In this document: piece by piece, positions 43,869-52,628 of the stretch | Position numbering within the stretch: the first letter of the stretch is position 1 | Layout: the number at the start of each line of letters is the position of its first letter | Assembly (NCBI GenBank): GCA_029261165.1 | Contig: JAJDBV010000037.1 | Location: 1-64,000 of the forward strand | DNA: 64,000 nt | From: Nitrospirota bacterium | GTDB lineage: Bacteria; Nitrospirota; Nitrospiria; SBBL01; JAADHI01 | Direction of reading: 5' to 3' | The notes under the pieces: model-generated | What the model saw: the letters and a program-made list of their open reading frames with translations, nothing else | Told to the model about the DNA's origin: nothing | Databases searched by the model: none | Translations under genes and position numbers: made by a program

Positions 43869-44645
43869 ATGAAACGTGATGAGCGCCTATCCCTCATCTT
43901 GATCGTATGGGTGATCAGTATCGGTTTATTTGAATCTCTATCGGCAGGCCCTTCTTTCGCCCTGGAAGAGTCTTTACACCTCTTAAGTGATCAGAAGGGA
44001 GAAAATGGCCTCCCCTCGGATTGGAAACCTTTAACCTTCAAAAAAATAGAGCGTCATACCCAATACCGATTTGAACAGGAGGAAGGCCGTCTGGTGATTC
44101 AGGCAAAAAGCGACCGATCCGCATCCGGTATTTCCCGACCGCTTGATATTGACCCGAAGGTCTACCCGATCCTTTCCTGGTGTTGGAAGGTTGACGGAAT
44201 CATTTCAAAAGGAGACGCACGAAAGAAAAAAGGGGATGACTACCCTGCGCGGATTTATCTCACCTTCAAATATGATCCGGACAAGGCCGGTTTTCTCGAA
44301 CGTTCTAAATTCAGCATCCTCAAGACATTAAATGGAGGGGAATATCCCCCGAAAGGCGCGCTGAATTATATCTGGGCCAATCGGCTTCCGAAAGGAAAGG
44401 CCCTGCCCAACGCCTATACAGGTCGTGTCCAGATGGTCGCGGTGGAAAGCGGTGAAGAGAAAGTGGGGCAATGGCTCTGTGAAGAACGAAATATTTATGA
44501 GGATTATCAATCCCTTTTTGGAGAGGCCCCGCCAAGATTGTCCGGGGTGGCGGTCATGACCGACACCGACAACACGGGTGAGACTGCAAGTGCATACTAT
44601 TCAGATCTGGTATTACATGCTGTGACAAATAAACAGCCAGATTAA
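43869..44645 (+). CDS. Exported DUF3047 protein
   Basis: The 258-residue protein has a signal peptide ending near SFA and the DUF3047 pattern: SGISRPLDIDPKVYPILSWC, KKGDDYPARIYLTFKYD, ALNYIWANRLPKG and GVAVMTDTDNTGETASAYYS. The family is periplasmic with unknown function. It has its own promoter-like sequence and is followed 23 bases later by the flavoprotein gene. Confidence 0.88.
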   Translation: MKRDERLSLILIVWVISIGLFESLSAGPSFALEESLHLLSDQKGENGLPSDWKPLTFKKIERHTQYRFEQEEGRLVIQAKSDRSASGISRPLDIDPKVYPILSWCWKVDGIISKGDARKKKGDDYPARIYLTFKYDPDKAGFLERSKFSILKTLNGGEYPPKGALNYIWANRLPKGKALPNAYTGRVQMVAVESGEEKVGQWLCEERNIYEDYQSLFGEAPPRLSGVAVMTDTDNTGETASAYYSDLVLHAVTNKQPD

Positions 44646-44668
44646 TCACGTTTTGGAGGGAAAGGCGA

Positions 44669-46231
44669 ATGACGTCTTCGGACGAACGAAAGAAAGAAAT
44701 ATTGATGTTGCCCGACGACGAGTACAATCGCGCGCTGGTTGACAACGTCCACCCGCATGGATGGATCAATCCGGAGCCAGCCGAAAAGTACAACCTGGTT
44801 GTCATTGGTGCCGGCACGGCAGGCTTGATTTCGGCGGCGATTGCCGCCAGCCTGGGTGCCCGGGTTGCCCTGATCGAGCGACATCTCATGGGGGGAGATT
44901 GTTTGAATGTCGGATGCGTTCCTTCAAAGGGGGTCATTCGTGCCTCGCGTGTGTGGTCTCAAGTCCGAAACGCAAAGACCTTCGGGGTGGAAGTTCCAGA
45001 CGGGACGCAGTATGATTTCAGTGCCGCAATGACCCGAATGCGGAAGTTACGGTCCCGCATCAGTCATGTGGATTCGGCCCACCGCTATCAGAAAATGGGA
45101 GTTGATGTCTTCATCGGAGAGGGGCGCTTCACCGGGTCCGACTGTGTCGAGGTCGATGGAAAGGAGCTGCTCTTTTCAAAGGCTGTGATTTGTACCGGTG
45201 CCCGCGCAGCCGCACCGGATATCCCCGGCCTGAAGGAAGCCGGTTTTCTGACCAATGAGACTGTCTTCTCCCTGACGGCGTTGCCGCCACGATTGGCTGT
45301 TATTGGGGCGGGTCCGATCGGCTGCGAACTGACACAAAGCTTTGCCCGTTTTGGAAGCCATGTCTGCATCTTTGAAAAAACCGACCACATCCTTCCCAGG
45401 GAAGATGCCGATGCGGCATCTATTGTTCAGGAACGGATGAAACAAGATGGCGTCTGTTTTGTATTCGAATCAGAGATTAACCGAATCAAAAAAGAAGGAA
45501 ACGAAAAGGTCATCCATTTTGAGGTCGAGGGTGAGAAAAAAACACTGGTCGTCGATGAAATCCTGGTCGGCGTCGGTCGCGCCCCGAACGTCGAGGGTCT
45601 CGGCCTGGAACGCGCGGACGTCGATTTTGATCCGCGGAGCGGGGTCAAGGTAAATGAACGGCTCCAGACGGAAAACCCTCGAGTATATGCAGCGGGAGAT
45701 ATCTGCTTTCCCTTCAAGTTTACCCACACGGCCGATGTCTTGGCCCAAATTGTTATACAGAATGCTCTCTTCCCTCACCCTTTTGGTCTGGGGTATGCCA
45801 GCACCGAGTCCCTGATCATCCCTTGGTGTACCTTTACCGAACCAGAGATTGCCCATGTCGGCCTTTATGAAACGGAGGCAAAGGCAAAAGAAATTGAAGT
45901 GGATACTTTTACCTTCCACTTAAATGAGGTAGATCGCGCCATCCTCGATGGGGAAGAAGAGGGATTCGCGAGAGTCCATTTACGCAAGGGAACGGACAAA
46001 ATCGTCGGAGCAACGGTGGTTGCCGCCCACGCCGGAGACTTAATCTCAGAAATTACCCTTGCCATGCAGGCCGGGATTGGACTCGGAACCATCGGAAAAA
46101 CCATCCACCCTTACCCCACACAGGCAGAGGTCATGAAGCGGGTGGCAAACGCATGGCGAAAAGAATCTTTCACGGAAGGGAAGAAGAATATTCTTCGTAA
46201 GTGGTTTTCCTGGGTGAGAAAAACAGCTTAA
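44669..46231 (+). CDS. Pyridine nucleotide-disulfide oxidoreductase, MerA/Lpd family
   Basis: The 520-residue FAD flavoprotein shows GAGTAGLISAAIAASLGA (FAD site), GGDCLNVGCVPSKG (redox disulfide), a second GAGPIGCEL (NAD(P)H site), YAAGDICF and HPYPTQAEVMKR (His-Glu dimer pair). It lacks the C-terminal vicinal cysteine pair and the N-terminal metal domain of mercuric reductase, so Hg(II) reduction is not supported. An extra N-terminal segment of about 40 residues precedes the FAD site. It is linked to a TVP38 gene by a 14-base gap, a pairing seen in many bacteria. Confidence 0.9.
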   Translation: MTSSDERKKEILMLPDDEYNRALVDNVHPHGWINPEPAEKYNLVVIGAGTAGLISAAIAASLGARVALIERHLMGGDCLNVGCVPSKGVIRASRVWSQVRNAKTFGVEVPDGTQYDFSAAMTRMRKLRSRISHVDSAHRYQKMGVDVFIGEGRFTGSDCVEVDGKELLFSKAVICTGARAAAPDIPGLKEAGFLTNETVFSLTALPPRLAVIGAGPIGCELTQSFARFGSHVCIFEKTDHILPREDADAASIVQERMKQDGVCFVFESEINRIKKEGNEKVIHFEVEGEKKTLVVDEILVGVGRAPNVEGLGLERADVDFDPRSGVKVNERLQTENPRVYAAGDICFPFKFTHTADVLAQIVIQNALFPHPFGLGYASTESLIIPWCTFTEPEIAHVGLYETEAKAKEIEVDTFTFHLNEVDRAILDGEEEGFARVHLRKGTDKIVGATVVAAHAGDLISEITLAMQAGIGLGTIGKTIHPYPTQAEVMKRVANAWRKESFTEGKKNILRKWFSWVRKTA

Positions 46232-46245
46232 AGGAGCGAGAACAC

Positions 46246-46974
46246 ATGGAGACTGCCCAACAGAATATAAACAGAATGCTTGTGAAAGGGGTAATCATCG
46301 GATTATTTGTGATGGGGATCGCTGGCTTCTTTTATTTTGATCTGGGACAGGTCATCACGCTCGAATCTTTAAAAAACAACAAGGATGCCCTTCGCAGTTA
46401 TACTGAAATAAACTATCTGTTGATGGTTGTTCTCTATATCGCCGCTTATGCCCTCCAAACCGCCCTATCGCTCCCTGGCGCGACCATATTCACGATATCG
46501 GGCGGCTTTCTCTTTGGTTCTCTGCTTGGAACTGTCTATGTGAATGTTGCCGCGACAACAGGCGCGGCACTTGCTTTTCTCGCAGCGCGGTATCTCTTTC
46601 GGGACACTGTTGAGAAAAAACTGGGAAAAAGACTAACGACCTTTCAGAAAGGGTTTTCAGAAAATGCCTTCAGCTATCTCCTGACACTCCGCCTGATTCC
46701 GCTTTTTCCCTTTTTCCTCGTCAATATTGCATCGGGATTGACACGCATCCGTCTAACCGCGTACCTGGCGGCCACCTCCATCGGCATCCTTCCGGGAAGC
46801 TTCGTCTTCAGCAACGCGGGAAAACAGCTCGGCAACATTGAATCGGTACAGGACATTGCCTCTGTTGAGGTCCTGGGCTCGTTTGTCCTCTTGGGTGTAC
46901 TTTCCCTTGTTCCAGTCATTTACCAAAAGCTTAAGAAGCCTGAGATAGCCCGTCCTGCGCCCCCCCTGAAATAA
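46246..46974 (+). CDS. TVP38/TMEM64 family membrane protein
   Basis: The protein of about 242 residues has several transmembrane segments and the SNARE-associated/DedA-like core: LSLPGATIFTISGGFLFGSL, VNVAATTGAALAFLAARYLF, LLTLRLIPLFPFFLVNIASG and TSIGILPGSFVFSNAGKQLG. Such proteins may be lipid scramblases or transporters. It follows the MerA-like gene by 14 bases with AAAGGAG before the ATG, so the two are co-expressed. A decayed relative lies at 29629. Confidence 0.9.
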   Translation: METAQQNINRMLVKGVIIGLFVMGIAGFFYFDLGQVITLESLKNNKDALRSYTEINYLLMVVLYIAAYALQTALSLPGATIFTISGGFLFGSLLGTVYVNVAATTGAALAFLAARYLFRDTVEKKLGKRLTTFQKGFSENAFSYLLTLRLIPLFPFFLVNIASGLTRIRLTAYLAATSIGILPGSFVFSNAGKQLGNIESVQDIASVEVLGSFVLLGVLSLVPVIYQKLKKPEIARPAPPLK

Positions 46975-47111
46975 GGCTCCCGGCGATCTTCTGTAAATTC
47001 CGAAGTTCGGAAGTTGGTCCGTTGACTTCTTGCTGATAAGCCGGTTAGAATCCCTTCTAGGTAGTTACAGTTTGATTTAAGCCCACTCCATTTTTCCCGA
47101 CGAGAATCCCG

Positions 47112-48302
47112 ATGATCTACTCTCCATCCCGATTAGAGTCCTATCGCCAATGCCCCCAGAAATTTAAATACACTTATATCGATAAAATTCCATCGGAAAT
47201 GGAAGGCATTGAAGCCTTCATGGGATCCCGGGTCCATGAGACCCTGGAGAAACTCTACACGCATCTTCGATTTTGTAAAATGATCTCGCTCGAAGAGCTT
47301 CTTGATGACTACCGTCAGATCTGGGAGGAAAAATGGCATGATGAGATTCGGATCGTTCGCGCTGAGATGACGCCCGATGACTATCTTGCGTTGGGAGAAA
47401 AATGCCTCACCGATTACTATCAGCGCTACCATCCCTTCGACCAGAGCCGGACGCTGGGGATAGAGCATCCCGTTAAATTTTCCCTTGATGATACGGGTCA
47501 ATATATGATTCAGGGCTTTATAGATCGCTTGAGCCAGCCCAAAGACGGCGTCATCTGGATACATGATTACAAAACCAAGGGCTTCTTCCCCACGCAACAG
47601 GACCTGGATGAAGATAGGCAACTCGCTTTCTATCAATTGGCCATAGAAAAACTCTGGCCTGAAACAAAAGAAGTTGAGCTGATATGGCACTATCTCATTT
47701 TTGATCAGGAGATTCATTCCCGTCGAAGCCCGGATGAACTGGAAGAACTCCGCCAGGAGACCATCGCCTTGATTCAGGAGATTGAAGGGGCTGCGCTTTA
47801 CCCCCCGCGTCAGAGCGGCCTTTGCAACTGGTGTGGATTTCAAAAAATTTGCCCGCTCTTCCGGCATCAATACGAAACCGAATCGCTTCCTGAAAATGAA
47901 TATATGGGGGAAGAAGGGGTTCGGTTGGCCGGTCGGCTGATCACGTTACAATCTGAAGAGGCCAGCGTGAAAGGGGAAATAGCAAAGATAAAGGAAGCCC
48001 TAGGGGATTACGCCCGGAGGAAGGGTGTGGAGGCTGTCTTCACGAAGGACCACAAGGTTCGTATCAAGGTCTACGAAAATATCAAATTTCCCAGTTGGAA
48101 GGACCCCGGCCGGGCTGCCCTGGATAAACTGATCAAATCCTCGGGAAAATGGGATGAGGTCTCATCGCTCGATATTTTTGCCCTTTCAAAGGCGGTACAG
48201 AGCGGGAACTGGGATCTTGAGATCCTGGAACAAATCAAGGAACATGGCAATACCGATCCGACCCTTTGGATCAAAGTCTTCCCGAAAAAATGGGGGAAGT
48301 AA
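47112..48302 (+). CDS. RecB-family PD-(D/E)XK nuclease with Fe-S site
   Basis: The 396-residue protein starts with MIYSPSRLESYRQCPQKFKY and contains GFIDRL and HDYKTKG (PD-(D/E)XK nuclease), then CNWCGFQKICPLF. One N-terminal Cys plus three later Cys give the 4Fe-4S arrangement of AddB, Cas4 and related exonucleases. A C-terminal helical region of about 120 residues follows. It is separate from the addAB genes and not near CRISPR genes. It is probably a stand-alone DNA repair nuclease. Confidence 0.88.
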   Translation: MIYSPSRLESYRQCPQKFKYTYIDKIPSEMEGIEAFMGSRVHETLEKLYTHLRFCKMISLEELLDDYRQIWEEKWHDEIRIVRAEMTPDDYLALGEKCLTDYYQRYHPFDQSRTLGIEHPVKFSLDDTGQYMIQGFIDRLSQPKDGVIWIHDYKTKGFFPTQQDLDEDRQLAFYQLAIEKLWPETKEVELIWHYLIFDQEIHSRRSPDELEELRQETIALIQEIEGAALYPPRQSGLCNWCGFQKICPLFRHQYETESLPENEYMGEEGVRLAGRLITLQSEEASVKGEIAKIKEALGDYARRKGVEAVFTKDHKVRIKVYENIKFPSWKDPGRAALDKLIKSSGKWDEVSSLDIFALSKAVQSGNWDLEILEQIKEHGNTDPTLWIKVFPKKWGK

Positions 48303-48323
48303 CGATTTATCACACCCATTCTT

Positions 48324-48899
48324 CTACTCATTCCCCTGCAGGATAGAATCAAGCATCTTTTTTCGTGCCTGCTCTGCCTCCCCAACTGCATCCTTCACCT
48401 CATTGGCCTTTTGAATCGTCGAAAAACCTTGGGAAATGCGTGAGCCCACGTGTTCTAATGGAGGTTGCTTGAGGTGTGCGGCCCTAGGGACAACAAAGCT
48501 GTAAAGGATCGATCCAAACAGAACAATACCGGCAAGAAATAAAGCGAACTTGAAGGAAGATCTTTTCGCCCCTCTCCAAACAAGAAAGAGCAGCAGGAAG
48601 GCAAGGCCTGAGGGGATCAGGATATTTCTGACACTCGGCGGTCCAAACCACTTTTGGAACCCTTCCAGTAGGCGGCTTTGTTCCTCTCCTTGGACTGCGG
48701 GGAAGTCGGAAAGGGTGAGCGGAGCGAGATCTGACTCCCCCAGAACCTCAATTGTCTTTCTGTATTCGAGAGGAACTTTGCTCAGGGTGTCGGTCAAAGA
48801 GATCACCCCTTCGTGGTTGGTATACCTGTAGATCTCTGCCCGGATGCCGCTTGGGCTAACTAGAAATAAGATCAATAAAATCAAAATGATCCGATTCAT
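48324..48899 (-). CDS. DUF4124-type exported membrane protein
   Basis: The 191-residue protein has a signal peptide (MNRIILILLILFLVSPSGIR), a DUF4124-like segment (EIYRYTNHEGVISLTDTLSK), two transmembrane segments (about 95-110 and 120-138) and a charged C-terminal helix. DUF4124 segments often occur in cell-envelope proteins. It is convergent with the nuclease gene; its specific role is unknown. Confidence 0.7.
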   Translation of the reverse strand: MNRIILILLILFLVSPSGIRAEIYRYTNHEGVISLTDTLSKVPLEYRKTIEVLGESDLAPLTLSDFPAVQGEEQSRLLEGFQKWFGPPSVRNILIPSGLAFLLLFLVWRGAKRSSFKFALFLAGIVLFGSILYSFVVPRAAHLKQPPLEHVGSRISQGFSTIQKANEVKDAVGEAEQARKKMLDSILQGNE

Positions 48900-48954
48900 T
48901 TCGTCCCCCAGTCTATAAAAACTCTATCGGATGAATACGGATCTGTCAACGTGT

Positions 48955-49128
48955 CCCAAGATCGTCGGGATCTTGGGGTAAACCCGTCAAGTCTCCTGCG
49001 AGGACAAGGCCAGAGGTCACAAGGGCAAGCGGGACGTAATCATCTGTATGGTGATGAGTCCGTTGGCCGATAACGCAGTATTTTCAGGAGAATCGGCGGT
49101 TTCTAATTCCGTAATCGCGGAATTAGAA
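48955..49128 (-). repeat. Dispersed intergenic repeat with hairpin ends, copy B
   Basis: The reverse complement of this stretch aligns over its whole length with copy C at 55743-55916. One end is an 11-base perfect inverted repeat (49101-49111 with 49118-49128, six-base loop). The other end is a 9-base inverted repeat (CCCAAGATC with GATCTTGGG). The shared core includes TGACCTCTGGCCTTGTCCTC and GCAGGAGACTTGA. It lies 55 bases upstream of tRNA-Leu. Confidence 0.8.
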
Positions 49129-49183
49129 GTGGGTCGATGATCTTGATTAATCCAATAAGATATGCTAGAAGGAGCCTTCTAAT

Positions 49184-49270
49184 GGGCGTGTGGCGGAAAC
49201 GGTAGACGCAGCAGTCTCAAAAACTGCCGAGGGTAGCCTCATGCCGGTTCGATTCCGGCCACGCCCACCA
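49184..49270 (+). tRNA. tRNA-Leu, anticodon CAA
   Basis: The 87-base gene has the acceptor stem GGGCGTG paired with CACGCCC, anticodon stem GCAGT/ACTGC with loop CTCAAAA (anticodon CAA, reads UUG), a long variable arm, GGTTCGATTCC in the T arm and an encoded CCA. The long variable arm is typical of class II tRNA-Leu. pyrF starts 13 bases downstream. Confidence 0.96.
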
Positions 49271-49282
49271 GTGAAGGAACGG

Positions 49283-50017
49283 ATGCCAACTGAGCCAAAA
49301 GACAGGATCATCTTGCCCCTCGACTTTGATTCCGGGGATGAAGCCTTAAGGGTTGTGGATCAATTGAAGGACCATGTTGGCATGTTCAAGATCGGTCTTA
49401 CGCTATTTATGTCTGCAGAGGGCACAAAAATTGTGCATCGGGTTCAAAGGGCGCTTGGCGGAGGAGAGCGGATTTTTCTCGACATCAAGTTTAGCGATAT
49501 CCCGCATACCGTTCGTGGCGTTTCATCGGCGGTTGTCTCAAAGACAGAGGTCAAATTTTTTACGGTACACGCGCAGCAGGGCGAGAGGGCGTTAAGCGCG
49601 GCGGTTGAAGCGATGCAAAACAGGACAAATGTCCTCGCGGTGACCGTATTGACAAGCATGAGTGAAGAAGAATCACAAGATCTTGGCTACACAATACCCG
49701 TTTCAGAACGCGTTCTAAAGTATGCTAAAATGGCCAAAAGGGCCGGATGTACGGGTGTGGTTTGTTCTGGTCTAGAAGCGCGGGCTGTAAAGGAAGAATG
49801 CGGTCGTCATTTTGTTGTTGTGACGCCCGGCATTCGTCCGGTCTCCATGCAGGTAGAAGAGGATGACCAGCGGAGGACCATGTCTCCAAGAGAGGCCATT
49901 AGAGGCGGGTCGGATTACCTGGTCATAGGTAGGCCGATCTATCAGGCAGGCGATCCGGTTTATGCCGCGCAAAAAATCGCCGAAGAAATCCGAATTTCGC
50001 TCGAGAAGACTTCCTGA
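49283..50017 (+). CDS. pyrF: Orotidine 5'-phosphate decarboxylase
   Basis: The protein of about 244 residues decarboxylates OMP to UMP in pyrimidine synthesis. It has IILPLDFDSGDEAL, KIGLTLFMSAEG, FLDIKFSDIPHTVRG (catalytic Asp-Lys-Asp), VTPGIRP and YLVIGRPIYQAGDP. An upstream frame extends into the tRNA and is rejected; the ATG at 49283 follows GAAGGA. The start is only 13 bases after the tRNA-Leu CCA, so the two may share a transcript that is processed at the tRNA. Confidence 0.95.
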   Translation: MPTEPKDRIILPLDFDSGDEALRVVDQLKDHVGMFKIGLTLFMSAEGTKIVHRVQRALGGGERIFLDIKFSDIPHTVRGVSSAVVSKTEVKFFTVHAQQGERALSAAVEAMQNRTNVLAVTVLTSMSEEESQDLGYTIPVSERVLKYAKMAKRAGCTGVVCSGLEARAVKEECGRHFVVVTPGIRPVSMQVEEDDQRRTMSPREAIRGGSDYLVIGRPIYQAGDPVYAAQKIAEEIRISLEKTS

Positions 50018-50130
50018 TCGTCAGTCCCGTTTGCCGGCCCCCAAATCTTATGCCATACTCCTTATGAGCCTCTCCAATAGGTTTATGAAAATTCAATTAG
50101 TTTGAATTCGGTTCATTCAGAGGATTAACG

Positions 50131-50931
50131 ATGCGACACTTAGTTCTGGCAACATTATTTCTTCTTCTCGTCTCTTGTACCAATAGTGCGCTATTGCAAC
50201 GGACCGCCCATCAAGCACCCGACCTCCTTATCGTTTTAGATAAAGGAGGGGGACAGGCCTCTGCCCTCTCTTCTTCCTACGATCACCCCGCGACGATCTC
50301 ACCGGAACGCCTTGAGTTGCTCCTGACGTCTGTCAAGGTTCAACCTCGTACGGGCCTTCTAAATTCTATTATTTCAGGGGATAAAAAACGACGACCCCTC
50401 TTTGATTCGGAAACAGCCCAACACCTTGCACCACGGTTTTCTCAGGCGCTGGCAGAGGCCGGTCCCTCGGAACGGATCGATTTTTACCACACCCTTCCAA
50501 AGGACGCTCACCGCGTTTCTATCACCTCGGGGTTTCTTCTGGTCAAAGGAGAACAGCTTCATCTCCGGATCAATCACTATAAAGTTCCCCTCAGGAAGGA
50601 CTTCCCCCCCTCTTCCGTGGGGAAGGGGATTCTCCCTTCGGAACAAGGGAAGTACGCTTTTGCTTTATCTGAGGCTGACTATATGGTGCACCGACGTTTC
50701 AAAAATGTGATCGGCCTTTCCGGATCTGACCCTCATTGGCTGATCATTGATTATGCCGCACTTTCTTCCCCTCCTCCCAGTCCCCCTTCTCCTTCAGAGG
50801 TCTCCCCGGTACTTTCTGAGACAAAGGCCCTGGAAGAGAAACTACGTGCACTGAAACGCCTCCGGAAAGAGGATCTGATTACTGAAGAGGAGTACCTCGA
50901 AAAGAAAAGATCCATTCTCAAAAGCTTTTAA
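50131..50931 (+). CDS. Lipoprotein with SHOCT-like C-terminus
   Basis: The 266-residue protein has a lipobox ending LVSC (Cys of about 16). The body is not recognised. The last 35 residues (LEEKLRALKRLRKEDLITEE, EYLEKKRSIL) form a SHOCT-type helix pair, often an oligomerisation module. A short Pro/Ser-rich linker precedes it. The next gene encodes an M48 protease on the same strand. Confidence 0.75.
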   Translation: MRHLVLATLFLLLVSCTNSALLQRTAHQAPDLLIVLDKGGGQASALSSSYDHPATISPERLELLLTSVKVQPRTGLLNSIISGDKKRRPLFDSETAQHLAPRFSQALAEAGPSERIDFYHTLPKDAHRVSITSGFLLVKGEQLHLRINHYKVPLRKDFPPSSVGKGILPSEQGKYAFALSEADYMVHRRFKNVIGLSGSDPHWLIIDYAALSSPPPSPPSPSEVSPVLSETKALEEKLRALKRLRKEDLITEEEYLEKKRSILKSF

Positions 50932-51034
50932 TGACCCCAGGCAGAGGTCTTTTGAGAAGCTTTAATTAAACCATAAACACCTTTGCGATTTCTCACTTCA
51001 AAATTGTGGGAATGAAGGAAAGACCGGACCTTTG

Positions 51035-52465
51035 ATGCGATTTGTACTTCTCTTCCCTCTGATATTGCTTTTGAGCTGCGCTGGGGGCAGACCCCATCGG
51101 AATCCTGATACCACTCCAAAGTCCCCGCAAGTCAGTCCTCGGGATCATGCACTTGATCATGATCTTGATCCGAAAAAGGCCATTGGAAAGAAATTCCTTC
51201 AGGCAGCAAGAAAAGAATTCTCCTTCATCAAAGAACCGGAAATCGTAACAGCGGTGAACCAGGTCGGAAGGGAAATTCTTGAAGCCATTGGAGAAGATCC
51301 TTCAGCCTTTCATTTCTTGATCGTGAAGCAGAATCAGGCCAATGCCTTTGCCATTCCGGGAGGCTATATTTTTATCTTTGATGGTTTGCTCAATAAGCTC
51401 GACAGCATAGATGCTTTGGCGGGGGTACTCTCTCACGAGATTGCCCATGTCACAAGGGACCACCATTTTAAGGATTCAAAAAAGATGGGGGCGATTGACC
51501 TGGCCACTATGGCCGCTGTCATAGGGGCCGTGCTCGCGGGAGAAGGAGAAGCGGCTGCCAGCGTCATCGCACCGGCGACGAATATCGCGCTTAAACTCCA
51601 GTTCAGCCGGAAAAATGAGGAGGAGGCCGATTTTTTCGCCATCAAATACCTTCAGGAAACACAATATGATCCAGCCGGTTTGTCTGATTTTTTCAAGACC
51701 CTGGCCTTCTACAAACGATTTGCCGGTGCACCTATTCCAGCTTATCTCTCGACACATCCGGGTGTTGAGGGACGACGTGCCAAGGTGGATGCCTTTCTTA
51801 GAAATCGTTCCGTGAAGAGAAGGACTGAGAATGCCGGGAATCAGGATTGGGGGCGACTCCTGACCATCTTGAGGGCAAAAGAGGGAGAAGAGATGGAAAT
51901 GACGACGACCCACCCTTCGGGTCAGGAGAAGGCTGTCTTGAGCAAGGAGCGGGGTCATTATCTCTCCGGCCTTTTTGCCCTGAAATCCGGGCGGCTCAAA
52001 AGGGCTGAGCGTGAATATCAAGAGGCGCTTCGCCTTCATCCGGACAATCCGCGTTACTACGCCGATCTTGCCCAAGTTTATACGAGATTACAAAAGGTCG
52101 TCCTCGCAAAAGAAGCGGCATTGAAGAGCCTTCAGCTCTCTGGAGAAGAGGCCGCCCCTCATGCGGTCCTCGGGATGATCGCACAGGCCGAGGACCGCCA
52201 CGAAGAAGCGATTGACCATCTCGAAGCGGCAAAAACACGTTCCCCGAACGATCCTTTCCTCCATCTTCAACTGGCCCAATCTTTCCATGCGTTATCGATG
52301 GTTGCGGAGGAGTATTTTCATCTGGGCCGGTATCACCGCCTCGACCTCGCGCCTGAGAAGGCGCTTCGTTGGTTTAATAAGGCCCGCCTTAAGATTAAAA
52401 AGGGAAACCCCCTTATGCGGTTCATCAAGAGAGAGATCGAGGGGATTAAACGGGAAGGGATATAA
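51035..52465 (+). CDS. M48-family metalloprotease lipoprotein with TPR domain
   Basis: The protein of about 476 residues has a lipoprotein signal (lipobox LLSC), a zinc protease domain with LSHEIAHVTRDHH (HExxH) and EEEADFFAIKYL (third ligand Glu), then about five TPR units from about residue 300. This is the BepA/YfgC architecture, which assists assembly and quality control of outer-membrane proteins. TTG 51032 is an alternative start; ATG 51035 is preferred. Two lipoprotein genes lie in a row here. Confidence 0.92.
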   Translation: MRFVLLFPLILLLSCAGGRPHRNPDTTPKSPQVSPRDHALDHDLDPKKAIGKKFLQAARKEFSFIKEPEIVTAVNQVGREILEAIGEDPSAFHFLIVKQNQANAFAIPGGYIFIFDGLLNKLDSIDALAGVLSHEIAHVTRDHHFKDSKKMGAIDLATMAAVIGAVLAGEGEAAASVIAPATNIALKLQFSRKNEEEADFFAIKYLQETQYDPAGLSDFFKTLAFYKRFAGAPIPAYLSTHPGVEGRRAKVDAFLRNRSVKRRTENAGNQDWGRLLTILRAKEGEEMEMTTTHPSGQEKAVLSKERGHYLSGLFALKSGRLKRAEREYQEALRLHPDNPRYYADLAQVYTRLQKVVLAKEAALKSLQLSGEEAAPHAVLGMIAQAEDRHEEAIDHLEAAKTRSPNDPFLHLQLAQSFHALSMVAEEYFHLGRYHRLDLAPEKALRWFNKARLKIKKGNPLMRFIKREIEGIKREGI

Positions 52466-52628
52466 GCTGCTATTTTGAGATAAACGGATCCGGAAGGCGC
52501 TCTACCTTGCCGTTCACGTACATTATGCTAAACTAGTTGTTTAAGACCTCTTTCCTCACCCTACCCATACCCCACCCTGAAGGTGAGAGGACAAAGATAA
52601 CCAGGTTCATGCTCTAGGGGAAGGTCAA

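Noticed and set aside
44669-46231. Mercuric reductase (merA) assignment
   Set aside because: The redox disulfide is present, but the C-terminal vicinal cysteines and other mer genes are absent.
47112-48302. Cas4 / CRISPR association of the RecB-family nuclease
   Set aside because: It is longer than Cas4 and no CRISPR repeats or cas genes occur in the window.
49190-49282. Upstream extension of the pyrF frame
   Set aside because: It runs through the tRNA-Leu gene; the ATG at 49283 has its own ribosome site and gives normal PyrF length.
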